Positions 46,631-60,285 of a stretch of DNA of 64,000 nt are shown here, piece by piece. A program made the translations under genes and the position numbers. The stretch is from Paraglomus occultum (lineage: Eukaryota; Glomeromycota; Glomeromycetes; Paraglomerales; Paraglomeraceae): NCBI GenBank assembly GCA_910592205.1, contig CAJVPJ010000009.1, positions 1-64,000 of the forward strand. Reading direction: 5' to 3'. The notes below the pieces were generated by a model that searched no databases, was not told the DNA's origin, and worked only from the letters and a program-made list of their open reading frames with translations. Numbering within the stretch: the first letter of the stretch is position 1; each line of letters begins with the position of its first letter.

Positions 46631-48674
46631 TCTACAGTTAAATTTGTTGCTTAGGTAATAACGAATATAGATTGCACATAATTTTTTTGAACGAGATTAT
46701 GATTGCTTATTGTAGGGGTCGGCAATTCCTTGAGTGTCCAAGTTTTTTTTTTTGACCCTATGACAAACAATTCTTAACCTGCTTCTCTTCTCTCTTCTTT
46801 ATTCTGAATTGCATGAGAAGTTTTCCTAATCGAAAAGAGTGAACAATCACTGTCTACCTAAATTTCCTTGTTAATTTATCAAATTAGTCAAACAAGACAT
46901 ATGTGCATCGTATAGCATTGTGTAGTATCAGGCATATCCGCATATATGCATGCAAGTTCTATTTCATTGTGTTAATGGGATTTCTTTATTATGGGTAATA
47001 GAATAAGATAAAGATTCGGATGTTGACGTGAAGCATGAAAGTGCAGAATGGATATTATGAAGGGAATGGTTGAAACAAAGGAGGTGGGAAAAGTGATCAG
47101 ATGGGTAGTATTTTTTTCAATGGCTATTAATTAACACAAGAGGTTAGAACTTTTTGATTTTTAGTCGCTTTTTAGTTAGCCGTGTACTTTATTCAATGAC
47201 GACTTGACAGTTCTTTATTGGCTCATAGTCCATTTAGAAAAGCAAGATATTATCCCTATTGATGGTAAATCGGGTTGTGGAGAAACTGTCAATCACTCCG
47301 GGGAGGAGGGGGGGGAGGGGCATATTACAAAATGAACACTGTTACATCAAAGATTATTTGGACATTGTATCCTGATCGCTCCGCAGCATACAATCAACCC
47401 CCGCTCTTATTCATATCTTGCCATTATATGCACATGTATGCATTCTTACATTTCATCGGTCAGTCCATTTTCTCCCCCGATAACTAAAATGAGCAATAAG
47501 TGTAGTCTGGAGGCAAGCCTTTACAATCATGGTAAACAAAGCGCACTGACCCAGGCCACGAGGTCTTTCTATCGGGCGTTTAACCTATTATCCATAGTAA
47601 ATTCTCCGCAGATATGTGTGAATTTAGAAATCGAGGATAGGGGGGGAGGAAAAGAGGGGGAGGGATTTTTGACAGTAGAACGGATTAATACAAATATATT
47701 AATAATGAAATATGTAATATATATAATGTAATATATATAATGTAATAGATGATAAGATTATTCAATATATCCGATATACAATTATATACAATGATATACA
47801 ATGATATACATACAACGTACTTCATGAACTATATTTAAACATATTCTATTGTCAACATCTTGTTATTCAGTGCTAAATCCGTTACAATCACAAGTTGTCA
47901 TTATGGAATGGCTTTGTCACATTATTCAAATGTATTATTTGTATGACAATGACGTAGATGGAAATCGGATTGGAGATGGCCGAGCGATTTTCTTGGGATG
48001 GCTTAATGACACTGATTCGGGAAATAATGGTCCATTGTTGTGATAGCTGAAGCAGACCGTGATGATGATGATGATTTCAGTATGAGCACAGTGAAAAAAG
48101 CGTGGGCGTCTGTTATGACGCCAAGTTGGCTTAATTTGTAATGAATGATTGGATAATGGTAAGTATATTTTTAGATATACATATGTCAGTGCCCATTGTG
48201 AATGTTGGAAGAGGGAAAAAAATAAGCTCAATGGTACAGAATTTATTTAGTGGGGGTGGGGGGGGCTGAACGTGAATGCACCTTTTTTGAGAGTGTGGGT
48301 TTGGCGTATATAATTGCTTAGTCAGAATGGATGCTGAATAAAAATATGCCTTGTGTGCATTGTGAAGAGATAACATTAATATGACATAATTAGTAGTTTA
48401 GTTAATAATCGCAGCATTTGTTATATTATGCGTTTACAGTACATGCTATTACTCCATTTGTTCGATATCATGATAAATAACCCCTTATTATCACGTGATA
48501 CATGTTGTAAATGTTATCACTTTAATTCCGAAAATCGGCGATTGCATACAGAAAAAGATAATCATTTTCTTGTCAGGGAATTCTTGGGTGATGTAATAAA
48601 TTCCACAGTTGATTATTAATATGCGAGTAGATCTTTAATCGATCTGATAGTCTACCACTGCTATATTACATTAA

Positions 48675-48815
48675 TCACCACTACTACTACCCACTACCCA
48701 CTGCCACTACTGCCACTGCCACTGCCACTACCACTGCCACTACCACTACTGCCACTACTACTACCCACTGCCACTACCATTACTATTGTCCACTGCCCAC
48801 TACCACTGCTACGCA
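48675..48815. repeat. Variable (CACTAC/CACTGC)n array
   Basis: About 140 bp of interleaved CACTAC, CACTGC and CCCAC units without strict period. Not coding. Confidence 0.85.
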
Positions 48816-50640
48816 CAGCCACTAATACTATTGAGAGATCTATTATTATACTCAATTATATTGGTATCACCCCTAAACTCGAATATTGTGTCTTTCATTC
48901 TTAATCTCATTCTTGAATTCCCATGTATAGTATTGTCAAGTCAATTCCGCATTCGTGTAATACGCATACAACGATTGACATCACTGTTAACACAATTAGC
49001 CTCATATCGCTTTGTCATTAACATTATGTCATTACCCTAATTCGTCAGTTTTAACATCTCAAGTTTCCCGCCCATTTTGCCAAATAAAGTTTACAAAACT
49101 GACAAAAATAGATAACTGAATAGTAAATGTTAATTATGTGGCAATGACGAGAATAAATAGAGGAGGGGGGGGTGGTGAAAAGGGCTAAGAATCATCTCCG
49201 AGTGTGCTATTGTGAGTTGGGCCAGTGAGGGCCGTGTGCGCAATAAGCCGTATAGAAGGAAATTGGGCTGGCCATTTACGGTGTTAAAAAAAGCTGATGT
49301 CGGTACAACTCGAGATTATTAACGAGCGGATCGAACGTTCTTGTTAGATGTGTTAATAAAGTCTTGTTTCTATATGGAGTTAATTACAAATGGTGAACCG
49401 AAATCATGTGCACGCCATTGGTAAGATTAGATAGGGTTATGGTTGTTTATTCGTTATATGATTGATATTTTATGTGACATGTGATGGGTATAAAACTCGT
49501 GTGGGTAGTATTATTACTATTATTGTTGCTGTTATTATTAAAATGGGGGCCACTAAATAACCCAGCATGATTTATTACCTATTTCTAGCCAACCCCAGTG
49601 ATTGACCTCATGTGTATGCTATTAATAATAACTGTTCTACATCAACATAGGTTCCGTTCCGACGTTGCCTAACCAAATTGCAAACATTACCTAAAAACCA
49701 TTATATATTTATCATTTTGTGCTCAAATAACTTTTTCCCGTGTGTTACACGATAACTATATGCGACATTACTGCGTTAGCGGTTAATTCGTTGCGGACGT
49801 GTATAACAAACCATCCAAAAGCAGAGTAAATGACCAGTCCGAAAAGCCAACCATCATTGTTATCTCGAGCGCAGAACAATGGTCATAGGGTCAATTAGAT
49901 GTCCCCATTCAGAGATTGATAAGGAACAATTTGAAATGTGAATGACGAAAAGATATAACTATTAACCGAAACAGATAAAAATAAAAAGAGTTTTTTATTG
50001 GAAATATTTATAGCTATGTGATTACAGTGTAGTCATTAAATGCGTGTTGGAGCGTCCAATCTGTAGAGTTTGAGCTTAATTCCGTATGGTCGTATATTGA
50101 TTGGTTTTTCATAGACAAATCGTATCACCTTCATAGCCAACTTTTTTCAAACCATATATTTTTTCCTTCCCTCCGTCCCCCCCTCCTCCCACCACCACCA
50201 CTACTGATGGACAAAGCAAGTCGAGACAAAGGGTTTTCTTTTACATCGCGAGAGGGGGGACAAAAAAAAAGTTCCCAACAACAATCTCATCAAAACGCCT
50301 GCGATTGACATGGCTATCATATATTACTCCTTATCACACCACCATTGTCCTTCCTAAAGTATTCATCTGGCATATGTATATTCCCCCGGCATATGTACAT
50401 TCCCCCATTCCACTATGACAATACCCATTTCAAACCCGTCATTATTGTTTATTTTATTACTAATAACATGCAAATAGAATCAACCCCGAATTGACGTTCG
50501 AAGAACTCTTCATATTAATAAATGCATTTCTTTTAATGTGTATATGAGAATTAATCATGTGGTATTTTTTTGTCGCAACGAGTTAATTATACACGGATCA
50601 TCAATGGCGTGTATATGTATATGAGTGTTGCGTGATTGAT

Positions 50641-50680
50641 GGTTGTATGGTTGTATGGTTGTATGGTTGTATGGTTGTAA
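50641..50680. repeat. (GGTTGTAT)n microsatellite
   Basis: Five tandem 8-bp units. Confidence 0.9.
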
Positions 50681-51070
50681 TGGAAGAGATTATGCTTCTA
50701 GGAACAATCGTTCATATTACATTGATATTTGTGTAATAATACATTAATTATGACAAGAACATGATTCTCTTGCACTTGGAATTCCAATCTCTTGACCGGT
50801 TCCCCCAATACGAATCGCAGAAAACACGGACGATCTACGGCTGTAATAAGTCACTGTTAACCGATGCTGTGTATCACTGTTAATATTGATGTGGGGAAAT
50901 GCCGTGTGATTCATTGATAAGAATGATATACTAACAGGTAGCGGCAGTAGCATATGGTGATGAAACGATGTGAAAGTATTTCCATATGATTCATACCATA
51001 AACAATATAATTATGTAGTTTAGCTTTACTTTATTTATTTATGTTACTTATGTCATGTATATATACATGG

Positions 51071-51109
<39 letters not shown>

Positions 51110-51110
51110 T
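51071..51110. repeat. (TTAT)n microsatellite
   Basis: About ten TTAT units followed by degenerate continuation. Confidence 0.9.
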
Positions 51111-54051
51111 GTATTTATATTAGATTACATCTGACAGAAATACCGTTATCTCTAGGCATCGATGATCATCCATTATCCTATTGTTGTCTGATGTTAATCC
51201 CCAGTTGAAAAAGAGGCTAATTTGTACTTTTTAGGCAGTCAACGAAATGTCTAAATGATTTTAACAATAGATAGTATGTTGTGTATCAATACAGATCAAT
51301 TATTTATTATTTATTCTATGGGGTACTGACTATTAATAGTAAATTAATATATATCATGTCACCAATACATATAGTACAAATTACAGCGTATCATCCGTTA
51401 TTATACGCCTGTACTATATTATTTATGTAGTTTATATTAACACTGCATATCTTTATACTATTCACATTGTATCTCATTGCCCATTTACGCTATTAATTGT
51501 TCACTTTTCGGCTATTGTCGAAAGGCTTCTTATAAACTAATTACTTTATATAGTGTTTAAGATTGGTCAATTCACTGCGTAAGCCACACAAAAGCATGTC
51601 TTTCGAAACATCGAAGCATAAAATAAGAATATTTCTTGTTGCATTTAAACATATCGGTTAAAGATGATCACATATAAATAACTATTAAAGTAATTTTTAT
51701 TGCATGAAACCAATGTCTGGCTTTTTCTATTGTTTTCGGCTGATCCGCAGCAGAAAATCAACAACAACCGTTCATTGTTATTGTGTGGGGTAAAAAAAAT
51801 TTTAAGATAAAACAAAAACACTATGGGTTGGCGATAGATTATTGGAGTATTGGAGCATTGGAGCATTATGAGTTTGTGACAACTAAATAGCGTCTTGTCT
51901 CATTTATCGATAAGTGGCTTTCATTGACTAAAGAGTCAAATGGCGGGAAAAAAAAGTGGTCATTTATAATTAATATACGCTATTAGATTAGTTGATTTTT
52001 TAGGCAATAACTAATACCATACCGTTAGCTTAGCTTAGCTTTCCCCCATCTCATAAACAATGTCCCTCAGCGTATTATGCATGTAGTCTGTGCTTTTTTT
52101 TTTTCTTTTTTGCCCGCTTGCTGGAAAACAATCGCAAACTGTTTACTATGATAGTAAACAAGAACAATCGGACGCAGTAAGCGAACAATTGTACGGGTCA
52201 GTTGAGAACATCAAATCATTGTGACTTTTCGGGTTTCTGCGACGTTGTGTTGCTATTGTCGCAACTCTATGATTTTCCGATGTGACATCTCGGATACTAT
52301 CGACATAACACCGGACCTATAACGGGCTATCTTTAATGACTATCACGTGATTCGTATTGTTTTGAATAACAAGGGTAGGGGAAAAAAAAAAAAAGGACAA
52401 TGACGACAAGAGACAAATTCGGGTCGAACGAAATGTAAAAAAAATAAGGCTGTGAAGCATTTATGCCAACGTTAATACAAACAAACGCATCGAAATGTAA
52501 CAGTTCATTCGTAATAGCGTCCATTGATTTGTGAATTAGGGTAAGGACAGTTATTTATTTATCGAACGATGACGTAGAATGAAAAATGGTAACAAAGCTT
52601 TATAAAGATGGTTTGTCTTTGTTATCTAAATTACATGTAGATTACTACAAGTCAATAAATAAATGAAAGAAAGAAATGCAACGTGGCTGTTGCAGTCATG
52701 TATAATTGCAGCTAATAAAGATCTGTGGCTATTGATATCTATATACATATTGATTCTGCCATAACCGATGGGCCACGTCTCCAAAGGCGTGGGCTGAATG
52801 TGATGTGTAATTAAATATATGTCATTGAAATATGACTGACGTATTATTATCGAATCATCATACAGCTTCTATTACAACGAGATGATAATATTAATTGTTG
52901 TGGTATACGTAATGTAATGCAATCGTACTGTAGCTGCTGTATATCCGTTTTTACCCACACTATGATTGATTCGGGCATTGACAATAGCGACGAACAGGCT
53001 GCGAAGACGATCGGTTGAATAATTACGACGATTAGACAATGTCTATTATACAGTACCGTAAATGTGATATTTAATGATAAAGCACCATTACTATCATTTT
53101 GTCGATATCGTCTACCAGCATAATTGGTTATTTGTTCTTTTGATATGCATTGTGTATCGACCAAGCCGTTACCTCATGTTTGCCATAGAACCAGCGATTA
53201 TTTTAAAATATCACATATATACAAATAGAATTAAGATATAGGATTTCTGACGATAATGTGACTATATTGTTATACATTGTTATCGTTACTGTGCGCATAT
53301 GGTATTGTGTATGCCTTGCTTGATATTGTTGAATAATATGTCATAGTGTTGTATATTAGGGGGTAATTTATTTTGGGGGTGAGGGGGTTCGCAAACTTGA
53401 ACAAACTTGGGGGGGTATTCTGAGGAAAGATCGTCAAAATAATTATACAACTACTATATAATGGACTTTTTATACAGTTTATACTAAGACCGCACTCAAT
53501 TCGAATATCCCCATTGTTTGGTCGATTTATAAATACCGCCAGTCTGCCCACACATTTCGGTCAAGACTTCGAATCAATATCATAAAAAAAAAAAAAGAAG
53601 AAAGAAAGGACAACAAACAAGACTTATTGTTCTTACTATCATCTCTACACATTATACCCATCACTGCTCGGTCAAACTTATCGGTATATTACGCTCAAAC
53701 TCAAACGTATGTTAACAAGCAACTCGCAAGAGTTGACTTGCAATTCTTATTAATATTCCGCAGTCGGTATTACAATAAACGATAACAATAATACTTATCT
53801 GTATATATATTTATACTACAAAATTTTATATATAATCCACAGTCATAAACGTTTCTGATCCGCAACAAATCAATCGATATCCTAACGATATTATCCCAAA
53901 GATCTTCCCGGATATATATATTCTCTCCATTTATATCACATATCACGAAGAGACATTGAACATCCCCACACCACGACAAACACGACAATAAATAATCTAA
54001 TCCTTCTAAACAAAAACATCCCTTTTTTTAATCTAAACACCATCACTAAAA

Positions 54052-54615
54052 ATGAAATCGCGCACGCCAACAAAACGCGCCTTGGCCGAGTCACAAACAA
54101 ACTCTGCTCTCCTTCATCCACATAATCAATATCAATCTCATCCTTCTCCTCCTCACTCTACATTCGGCTATCAACCGATATTGTCCACCGCCTCTCCGCC
54201 TTCCGACGGCATCAATTCTCAACTCTCTCAACGTTCAACGAAACGCCGTCGGAACAGAGACACTCCGCCTAGACCCTTGAACTCTTTCATGATATATCGC
54301 AGAGATTTTCAACAAAAAATCAAAGAACAGCATCCAAACATACTCTTATCCGAACTGTCAAGAATCAGCAAGAGTGCAGCAGCTCGATGGGCGAACGAGC
54401 CACAATCTGTCAAACAACAATATGCCGAAAAGGCAAAACGAGAGAAGGAGTTACACATGAAGATGTATCCAAACTACGTATATTGTCCGCGTAGGCCATC
54501 AAGAAGCAAGCAGAGAAAGAAGTCGACTAGCGAGGGAAGCTCCGAGAAAATGTCTCTGGATTTCTTATTGAACACCGAGACTCATCATACATTCAGACAA
54601 TACACTCCAGTATAA
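54052..54615 (+). CDS. MATA_HMG-type HMG-box protein
   Basis: Single exon, ATG at 54052, 187 residues. A basic, Ser/Pro/His/Gln-rich N terminus ends in RSTKRRRNRD, a likely nuclear signal. The HMG box at residues ~73-143 starts PPRPLNSFMIYRRDFQQKI and ends KREKELHMKMYPNYVY. The Asn and Phe of NSFMIYRR and the central ISKSAAARWANE match the MATA_HMG subclass (mating-type and SOX-like minor-groove binders) rather than the non-specific HMGB class. The C terminus is again basic (RPSRSKQRKKST) and then unstructured. It would be a sequence-specific, DNA-bending transcription factor in the nucleus. Very many such genes exist in arbuscular-mycorrhizal fungi, and this one alone does not mark a mating-type locus, as there is no homeodomain pair nearby. 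Confidence 0.92.
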   Translation: MKSRTPTKRALAESQTNSALLHPHNQYQSHPSPPHSTFGYQPILSTASPPSDGINSQLSQRSTKRRRNRDTPPRPLNSFMIYRRDFQQKIKEQHPNILLSELSRISKSAAARWANEPQSVKQQYAEKAKREKELHMKMYPNYVYCPRRPSRSKQRKKSTSEGSSEKMSLDFLLNTETHHTFRQYTPV

Positions 54616-55759
54616 CTATACAACCTAATCAAATCAATGGCGAAGAAATAATTGCTTGGCGGGCGAGAGAGTTTTTTCGGGAGAGGGGAAAAAGCAAAGA
54701 GTGGGGGAGACATAATTTATCTATTACCGTTAATGCACAAACCTATATACTCAGTATTAAAAATCTTATTTGCTCTCAGTTTTTATCTTATTATTTTACT
54801 TTGCGGGAAAGGGATAGAGATCAAGTATGACGAGAGTCAGAGTCGGTTTGATGAGCAGATTTGGATCTTGCTCATTTTCGAACTTTTTCTCCCAACTTGT
54901 TACTTGGTCTTTAACTTTTTCTGTTAGGGATATAAAATCCAATACATTTGTAAATTTTTGCATACTTTTATTACATAATGCTTTACTCTTTTTTTTTTTA
55001 TATTCTTTTCATGTACGGGCTTATTTGATTCTTTGGGAGAATATGATTTGCTCATACACTATACTTGACATTCCAACACGCACACATTAAGCTTCCCACT
55101 TGGGCTCTATTGCGCTCGAGTTTCCTTTTTCTTTTTCTTTTTTTCTCCTCTAGTCTTGGTTTTTTATTTTAAGTTTCTTCTTTTCTTATTTCTTTTTCGC
55201 TTGCTGTTTCTTTGCTTCAAACTTTTCTGTACAGACAATTTGCCACCTTTTCTTCTTATTGTAAGTATTTTCTGTTATTATTTGTTTCAAATTGATTCAG
55301 CAGTTTTGTGAGCAAATATGAGTTAATGTAATTCCAACTGAATGTTGATTCGATCGTAAATAAAAAAAAAAGCAAACATATTTGAAAACATCAAATCATA
55401 TTCGAGTTGAACGAGTACAATCAATAACTGATGCTGCGAGAAAAAGATAGTATACATTTTTGTTATGCATACATTGATATTATACAATAGCGATCATTTG
55501 TATAAGTCTGCAGCAATGTTCGTTATGTTTTCCTCTCATTCTCTTGTTCCATGATGTTTGCCAGGGTCACCTACGAGTATGGCTGCTTCGTAAAACCAAC
55601 CACTATGCGAGAAATAAACAGATTCCACTGTATGCTATGCTACTGGTGATTTATGCGCAAAGTGCTTAGTAACTGCCGAAGCTAAATTCCGGATCGCTCA
55701 TTCGGCTTATGCATCTGCCAGCCACACTGATAATATGATAGGCCGCAGCGAATACGAAA

Positions 55760-55936
55760 GAACAATAAGCAACAATAACATACAATAAGATACAGTAACA
55801 TACAGTCACATAACATACAATAAGATACAGTAACATACAGTAACATAACATAACATACAATAACATAACATAACATACAATAACATGCAGTAAAAGTAAC
55901 ATAACACATAACATAACATAATATAACATAACATAA
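55760..55936. repeat. Degenerate ACATA/ATACA pentamer repeat
   Basis: About 175 bp of mixed AACATA, ACAATA and ACAGTA units. It gives spurious Cys/Tyr/Val-rich frames on the minus strand. Confidence 0.85.
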
Positions 55937-58900
55937 CGTACCCTTCATCTCCCCGTTCCCCCACTCCTCAGTTTAATTTAATTTTAATTTACCCTTAAAC
56001 CCTCGAACCTCCTTTACCATTATTTCGTTTAAAATTTCCGATTTCCATATTCTCGATTTCTAATTACGGTAAACATGCATTTGATAGTGAAACCCGTAAG
56101 TGTCCGTCGTAAAAAAAAAAAAAAAAGAAAAAAGAAATGATTAATTTACAGATAATGAACACAAGAACTACAAGACACAAGACCAAGAAGAATAAAAGAT
56201 TGTAAACAATAAGCGAGAGGGGATGAGGGAATAAACCGAGCAAAACGAATATCCGGCTGGGCATGATAAGGATAGAAACCAAGCTCATTGGATCGTCTTG
56301 CAACGCAAATTAAGTTCATGTAAATGTTTAGTTTCATGGCTTGTTCACAATGTACTATGGATCAGAAAAGAACTGGGTAATTGGTTGGTCATGTTTAGAT
56401 TATCAGGATGGGATAATCAATACTGTATGAAACGTTGTATTTGGTAAATATTTAATATTAAATACAAACAATAAGCGATCTGACGAAACATTTCACCCTC
56501 CTTTCAATTTCAACCCCTCCCTTCCAGTTCACCCTCAATTCAATATACTCGATATTCTGTATCATTTGTTTTCCTTTACCCTCTTCTCGTCCCCCCATTC
56601 TTTTCATCCCCTCCCCCCCAAAAAATTGAAAGGCTGTCAGCAGACTCTACAAGTTTGATCAACGAAACATTCAATTGGAAGGTGGGGGGTCAATCATTAC
56701 AGAAACAACGGTGCAAAGTCACAATTCGTAAATCTATCAAATTGTTCCCGCCTTTCCGCATCCGTCCTTGGAACAATATCCCGAAATTAAGCATTGCTCA
56801 CTTCATAGATAAACTTTCTGTTAATCCTTTGTAGATAAGCATGGACTGAAGAATACCTAAAGTTGCAGGTATTGTAGTTATGGGTTTGCTCATGTAGTCC
56901 ATTGTAAGTCTATTTTTACGAAAAAAAAAAAAACCTTGCCGTGAGATGAGCGGGAGGAGGAACAATGAGCTGTTTGTTCAAGTGCTTCTCTTGTTCCACG
57001 GACGACAAACCTTATTAGTCGCATATAATTAATGTTATTGTTTTTGTATTGTTACATTTTGACAGGCTGTTACACGAATGGATTATATAAGAAAATTACG
57101 AGGGAAACAGTGTGAGAGTGTGGGATTGTGCTACCTCCAAGATAATGGGCGTAAACAAACAGTTCGACGACGATGGGTTCGGGCTTGGGTAGTGCGCCTT
57201 CTGCTTAATATCATGCGTATTGTATGCATTATACACACCATTCACATCACTTTTATGTCTCCATTGTGAATGCCAACATTTCTTCACATGTGGGACGATC
57301 ATTACATATTGAGAACACACATAATGGATCGCTTGTTCTTTCAACTTCTTTTTTTGTTTAAATGACTTGTTATAATGCTTGCATTCTATTTATTCTATTT
57401 TTATATCCTTATCGCATATTCATTAACAATAGGAATTGAACGATTATGATGACGATTATGATGATATTCGTTACATGCCCGTTATCCAATGTCAATCATC
57501 AATGTCATTATCACTCGCATCTCAGTATTGTCATGCAATTCTCATGCGCTTGTCCGTTACCGTAAATGCTTATCAATTATCCCCCTTTCTATTGTATGTC
57601 TTACATTCCTCTGCGCCATTCAATATCGAAAACCCCGTGGGATTTTTTTTTTGTCAAACTACAGTAGTTACATCCACCCCCCCGAGCGTGGTTCTTTCTT
57701 GTCGATCTTTCAGATATCAGTATAGCTATTCGAAGAGATATTCCCATTCAAAGAGATATTCCCATTCGGACTTTTACCAAATTCCGTATCAGGAAATAAC
57801 AATGGTGTGTAATTAATGGTCGATAAATGCAGAGAAAAAAGGAAAAATAAAAGAGCCTTTGATGTAAAGTATTGTTATTCAGATTGTTAATGTGTATATA
57901 TCTTTCATAGAGTCATTCTGTTTGGTCATGGCCCTTGAAAGTGTGCGACCAAGCATTGTTAGCTCGAGCACAATACATTGGTTCATGGTGATATCTGTTT
58001 GTCATTCTCCTCCAATAATATTCATGCGTACATCACCCTACAGCTCTTGCTATTGTTCTTATGTAGATCTTAGGCTCGGGAATATCCAAATACGGCAGTT
58101 GCTACATAAAATCAGCTTGATTACAATGTCAAAGGTTTAACGAACAAAGAATGTGAATTGGTAAATGGGAGTTGGTGAGAATGAACAGTAGTGAGGTAAT
58201 CATTACAATATTAATAAACGGGCTCGAGAGTCTCGGCTAATTACATCGGAGATGACATGGATCGTGTCCCCATGTAGCACAATCCGTAACATTTTGATTT
58301 TGTAATATAGCTCAGACCTTTCGTCATCAGATGACAGCATGAGGAAATAATGTTAGTCATGTTGAACTGGGCCAAGCAAATGACGAGGAAACAAAGTGGG
58401 TACGACAATGTAGTCTTTAAACGCAGCGTAATTAGGTACCACAGCTCTAACGGATGATTATCGACTCTCCAATTATCACTTTTCATTTTTGTGATAATAA
58501 TAACCGTAAATAGCCAAGACTTTCAAACATCATATTACCATCTTATTCTTACTTTTGATTTTAATCAACCCACCTTCGTTGTTGATTCTTTATGCTATTA
58601 TTTCTAATTCGCACTTCCGTTGTTTGTTATTCATTGTTGTGTGATATAAATATGCAGCGTGCTACAGAACATAATGAGAAAACAGAAAATCTGTAATCTT
58701 AAACTTTAATAACCGTCCTTTCTTAATCGACACAAAATGCTTTTTTTAATTGATGCCAATTTATAACGCCCACGCGGTACAATGTAGTGAAATATAGTAA
58801 CGTAAATATTGATTTGATGGATTCAAAGATGCGACATTAGAAATTAAAGACAAGATATGATTGAATGATATTTTTGTCAAGATGACAGCTATTGACATGG

Positions 58901-60027
58901 TTAATGATATGATTTACTAAATATGTAATTTGACCATATTTAGAAAACATGTTACCGAATAATAGATATTGTCTACTTTTATCTTTATGAAACAAGTGTT
59001 TGCTACCCTTATTCGTTTCGTTAGTTTAAAAGATTTTGCAATCCTAGTCCTTTTATTCGTCTTCACAAGTTGTACTGGAACGCGGCGAACGCCTTGTGAA
59101 CTTTTTTCATTAGCCAGAGACAAAGCATTCTATAAACATACCCAATCAAAACATTAAATAAGAAAATCGTTTTTTCTCAAGGCCCACTGTCTTTGTCAAA
59201 GGCAAGGGAGATTCTTTCATTTGACACAGGAATCAACTATTATCCTTTCATTTTACTATCGTCCTTGATAATGTTATTCTACTAATAAGGTATAAAGCCG
59301 GTTTGGCGCCTAGAGTATCGCAATTTGATGCAGTCGTGCATTTAGTAGAACAAACGATTGTTACGCGGTACCCGGATAAATGTATAAATTATATTGATCT
59401 ATTGTAATATGATATGTAAGCGAACGAGCCCCCTCCCCCTCACTCTCCCACATGAAACGAAAATTACACGCAGAATGGCATTCGCTATCACCTCTATCTA
59501 TCAAGGACAAAGCTTACTCCATTATCATGATTCGTCGTAAACTGGATGACAACCTGATTATATAATTCTCAAAAGCCGGCTTGTGACCATCTCATGTATC
59601 TCACGTTCTCTACGTATTTTCCGTTCTTCCCATCTAAGCACCTCTCTTATAGTACAAATAAGTGCCATGCATGGCTACAGCCACCTGTCGAATCGGAAAC
59701 AACCGCACGAGACACATTCATGCAGGCGCCTCTTTGCTATCTAGATAATAAACTTGCACGCGATATATCAACTAATCCAGTATAGTGGAATTACATAAAG
59801 TATATAAATTATCCATTCAATTTGATCACCATAATTCTTTTTTCTTTTTTTTGCCTTAAAGTTCGCTGCATGACCTAAGCCCCGTATTTCCCAAGCCCAA
59901 TAATAAGCTGTCTATATGTGCATGCTAACTGAGTGAACTTTGTGTCATGAGCTTATTCGAATTTCCAATGATGCAATAAGGGCGATATAGCGATAGCAGA
60001 GAAGTCATGAGAAAAAAAAAAGGGGAA

Positions 60028-60042
60028 GGGGGGGGGGGGGGG
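60028..60042. repeat. 15-base G homopolymer
   Basis: A run of 15 G preceded by A10-GGGGAA. It could be a site of assembly or sequencing error as well as a real tract. Confidence 0.8.
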
Positions 60043-60285
60043 AAGAGCGAGGGGAAATGATCAGACAATTAATAACGTATACAGATTATATGTATTATAT
60101 AGACAGTGGACAATTATCACTAAATGATCAAAGGTAATTATTATCAATACGAATGTGTTATCCCATACATCAACACATACTTCATCAACACATACTTGCA
60201 AACAACATATACAAGATATACATTCACGTTCAGCATGTCAAATTCTACGTGACTCGTCTGTTCCCTTTTTGTGCAAACCACATCA

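Larger units (their letters stand above)
42315..54051. other. About 11.7-kb gene-poor, microsatellite-rich spacer
   Basis: I found no supportable gene. Frames are short, lack splice support, or arise from simple repeats. It contains many microsatellites and G- or C-rich tracts (listed separately) and ends with the promoter of the HMG-box gene. Confidence 0.5.
54616..60285. other. About 5.7-kb spacer
   Basis: No supportable gene. Includes an ACATA-rich degenerate repeat (55760-55936), several poly-A/T runs and a 15-base G run at 60028-60042. Confidence 0.45.

Noticed and set aside
55666-55948. Cys/Tyr/Val-rich membrane-like frames
   Set aside because: They are translations of the ACATA-type repeat.
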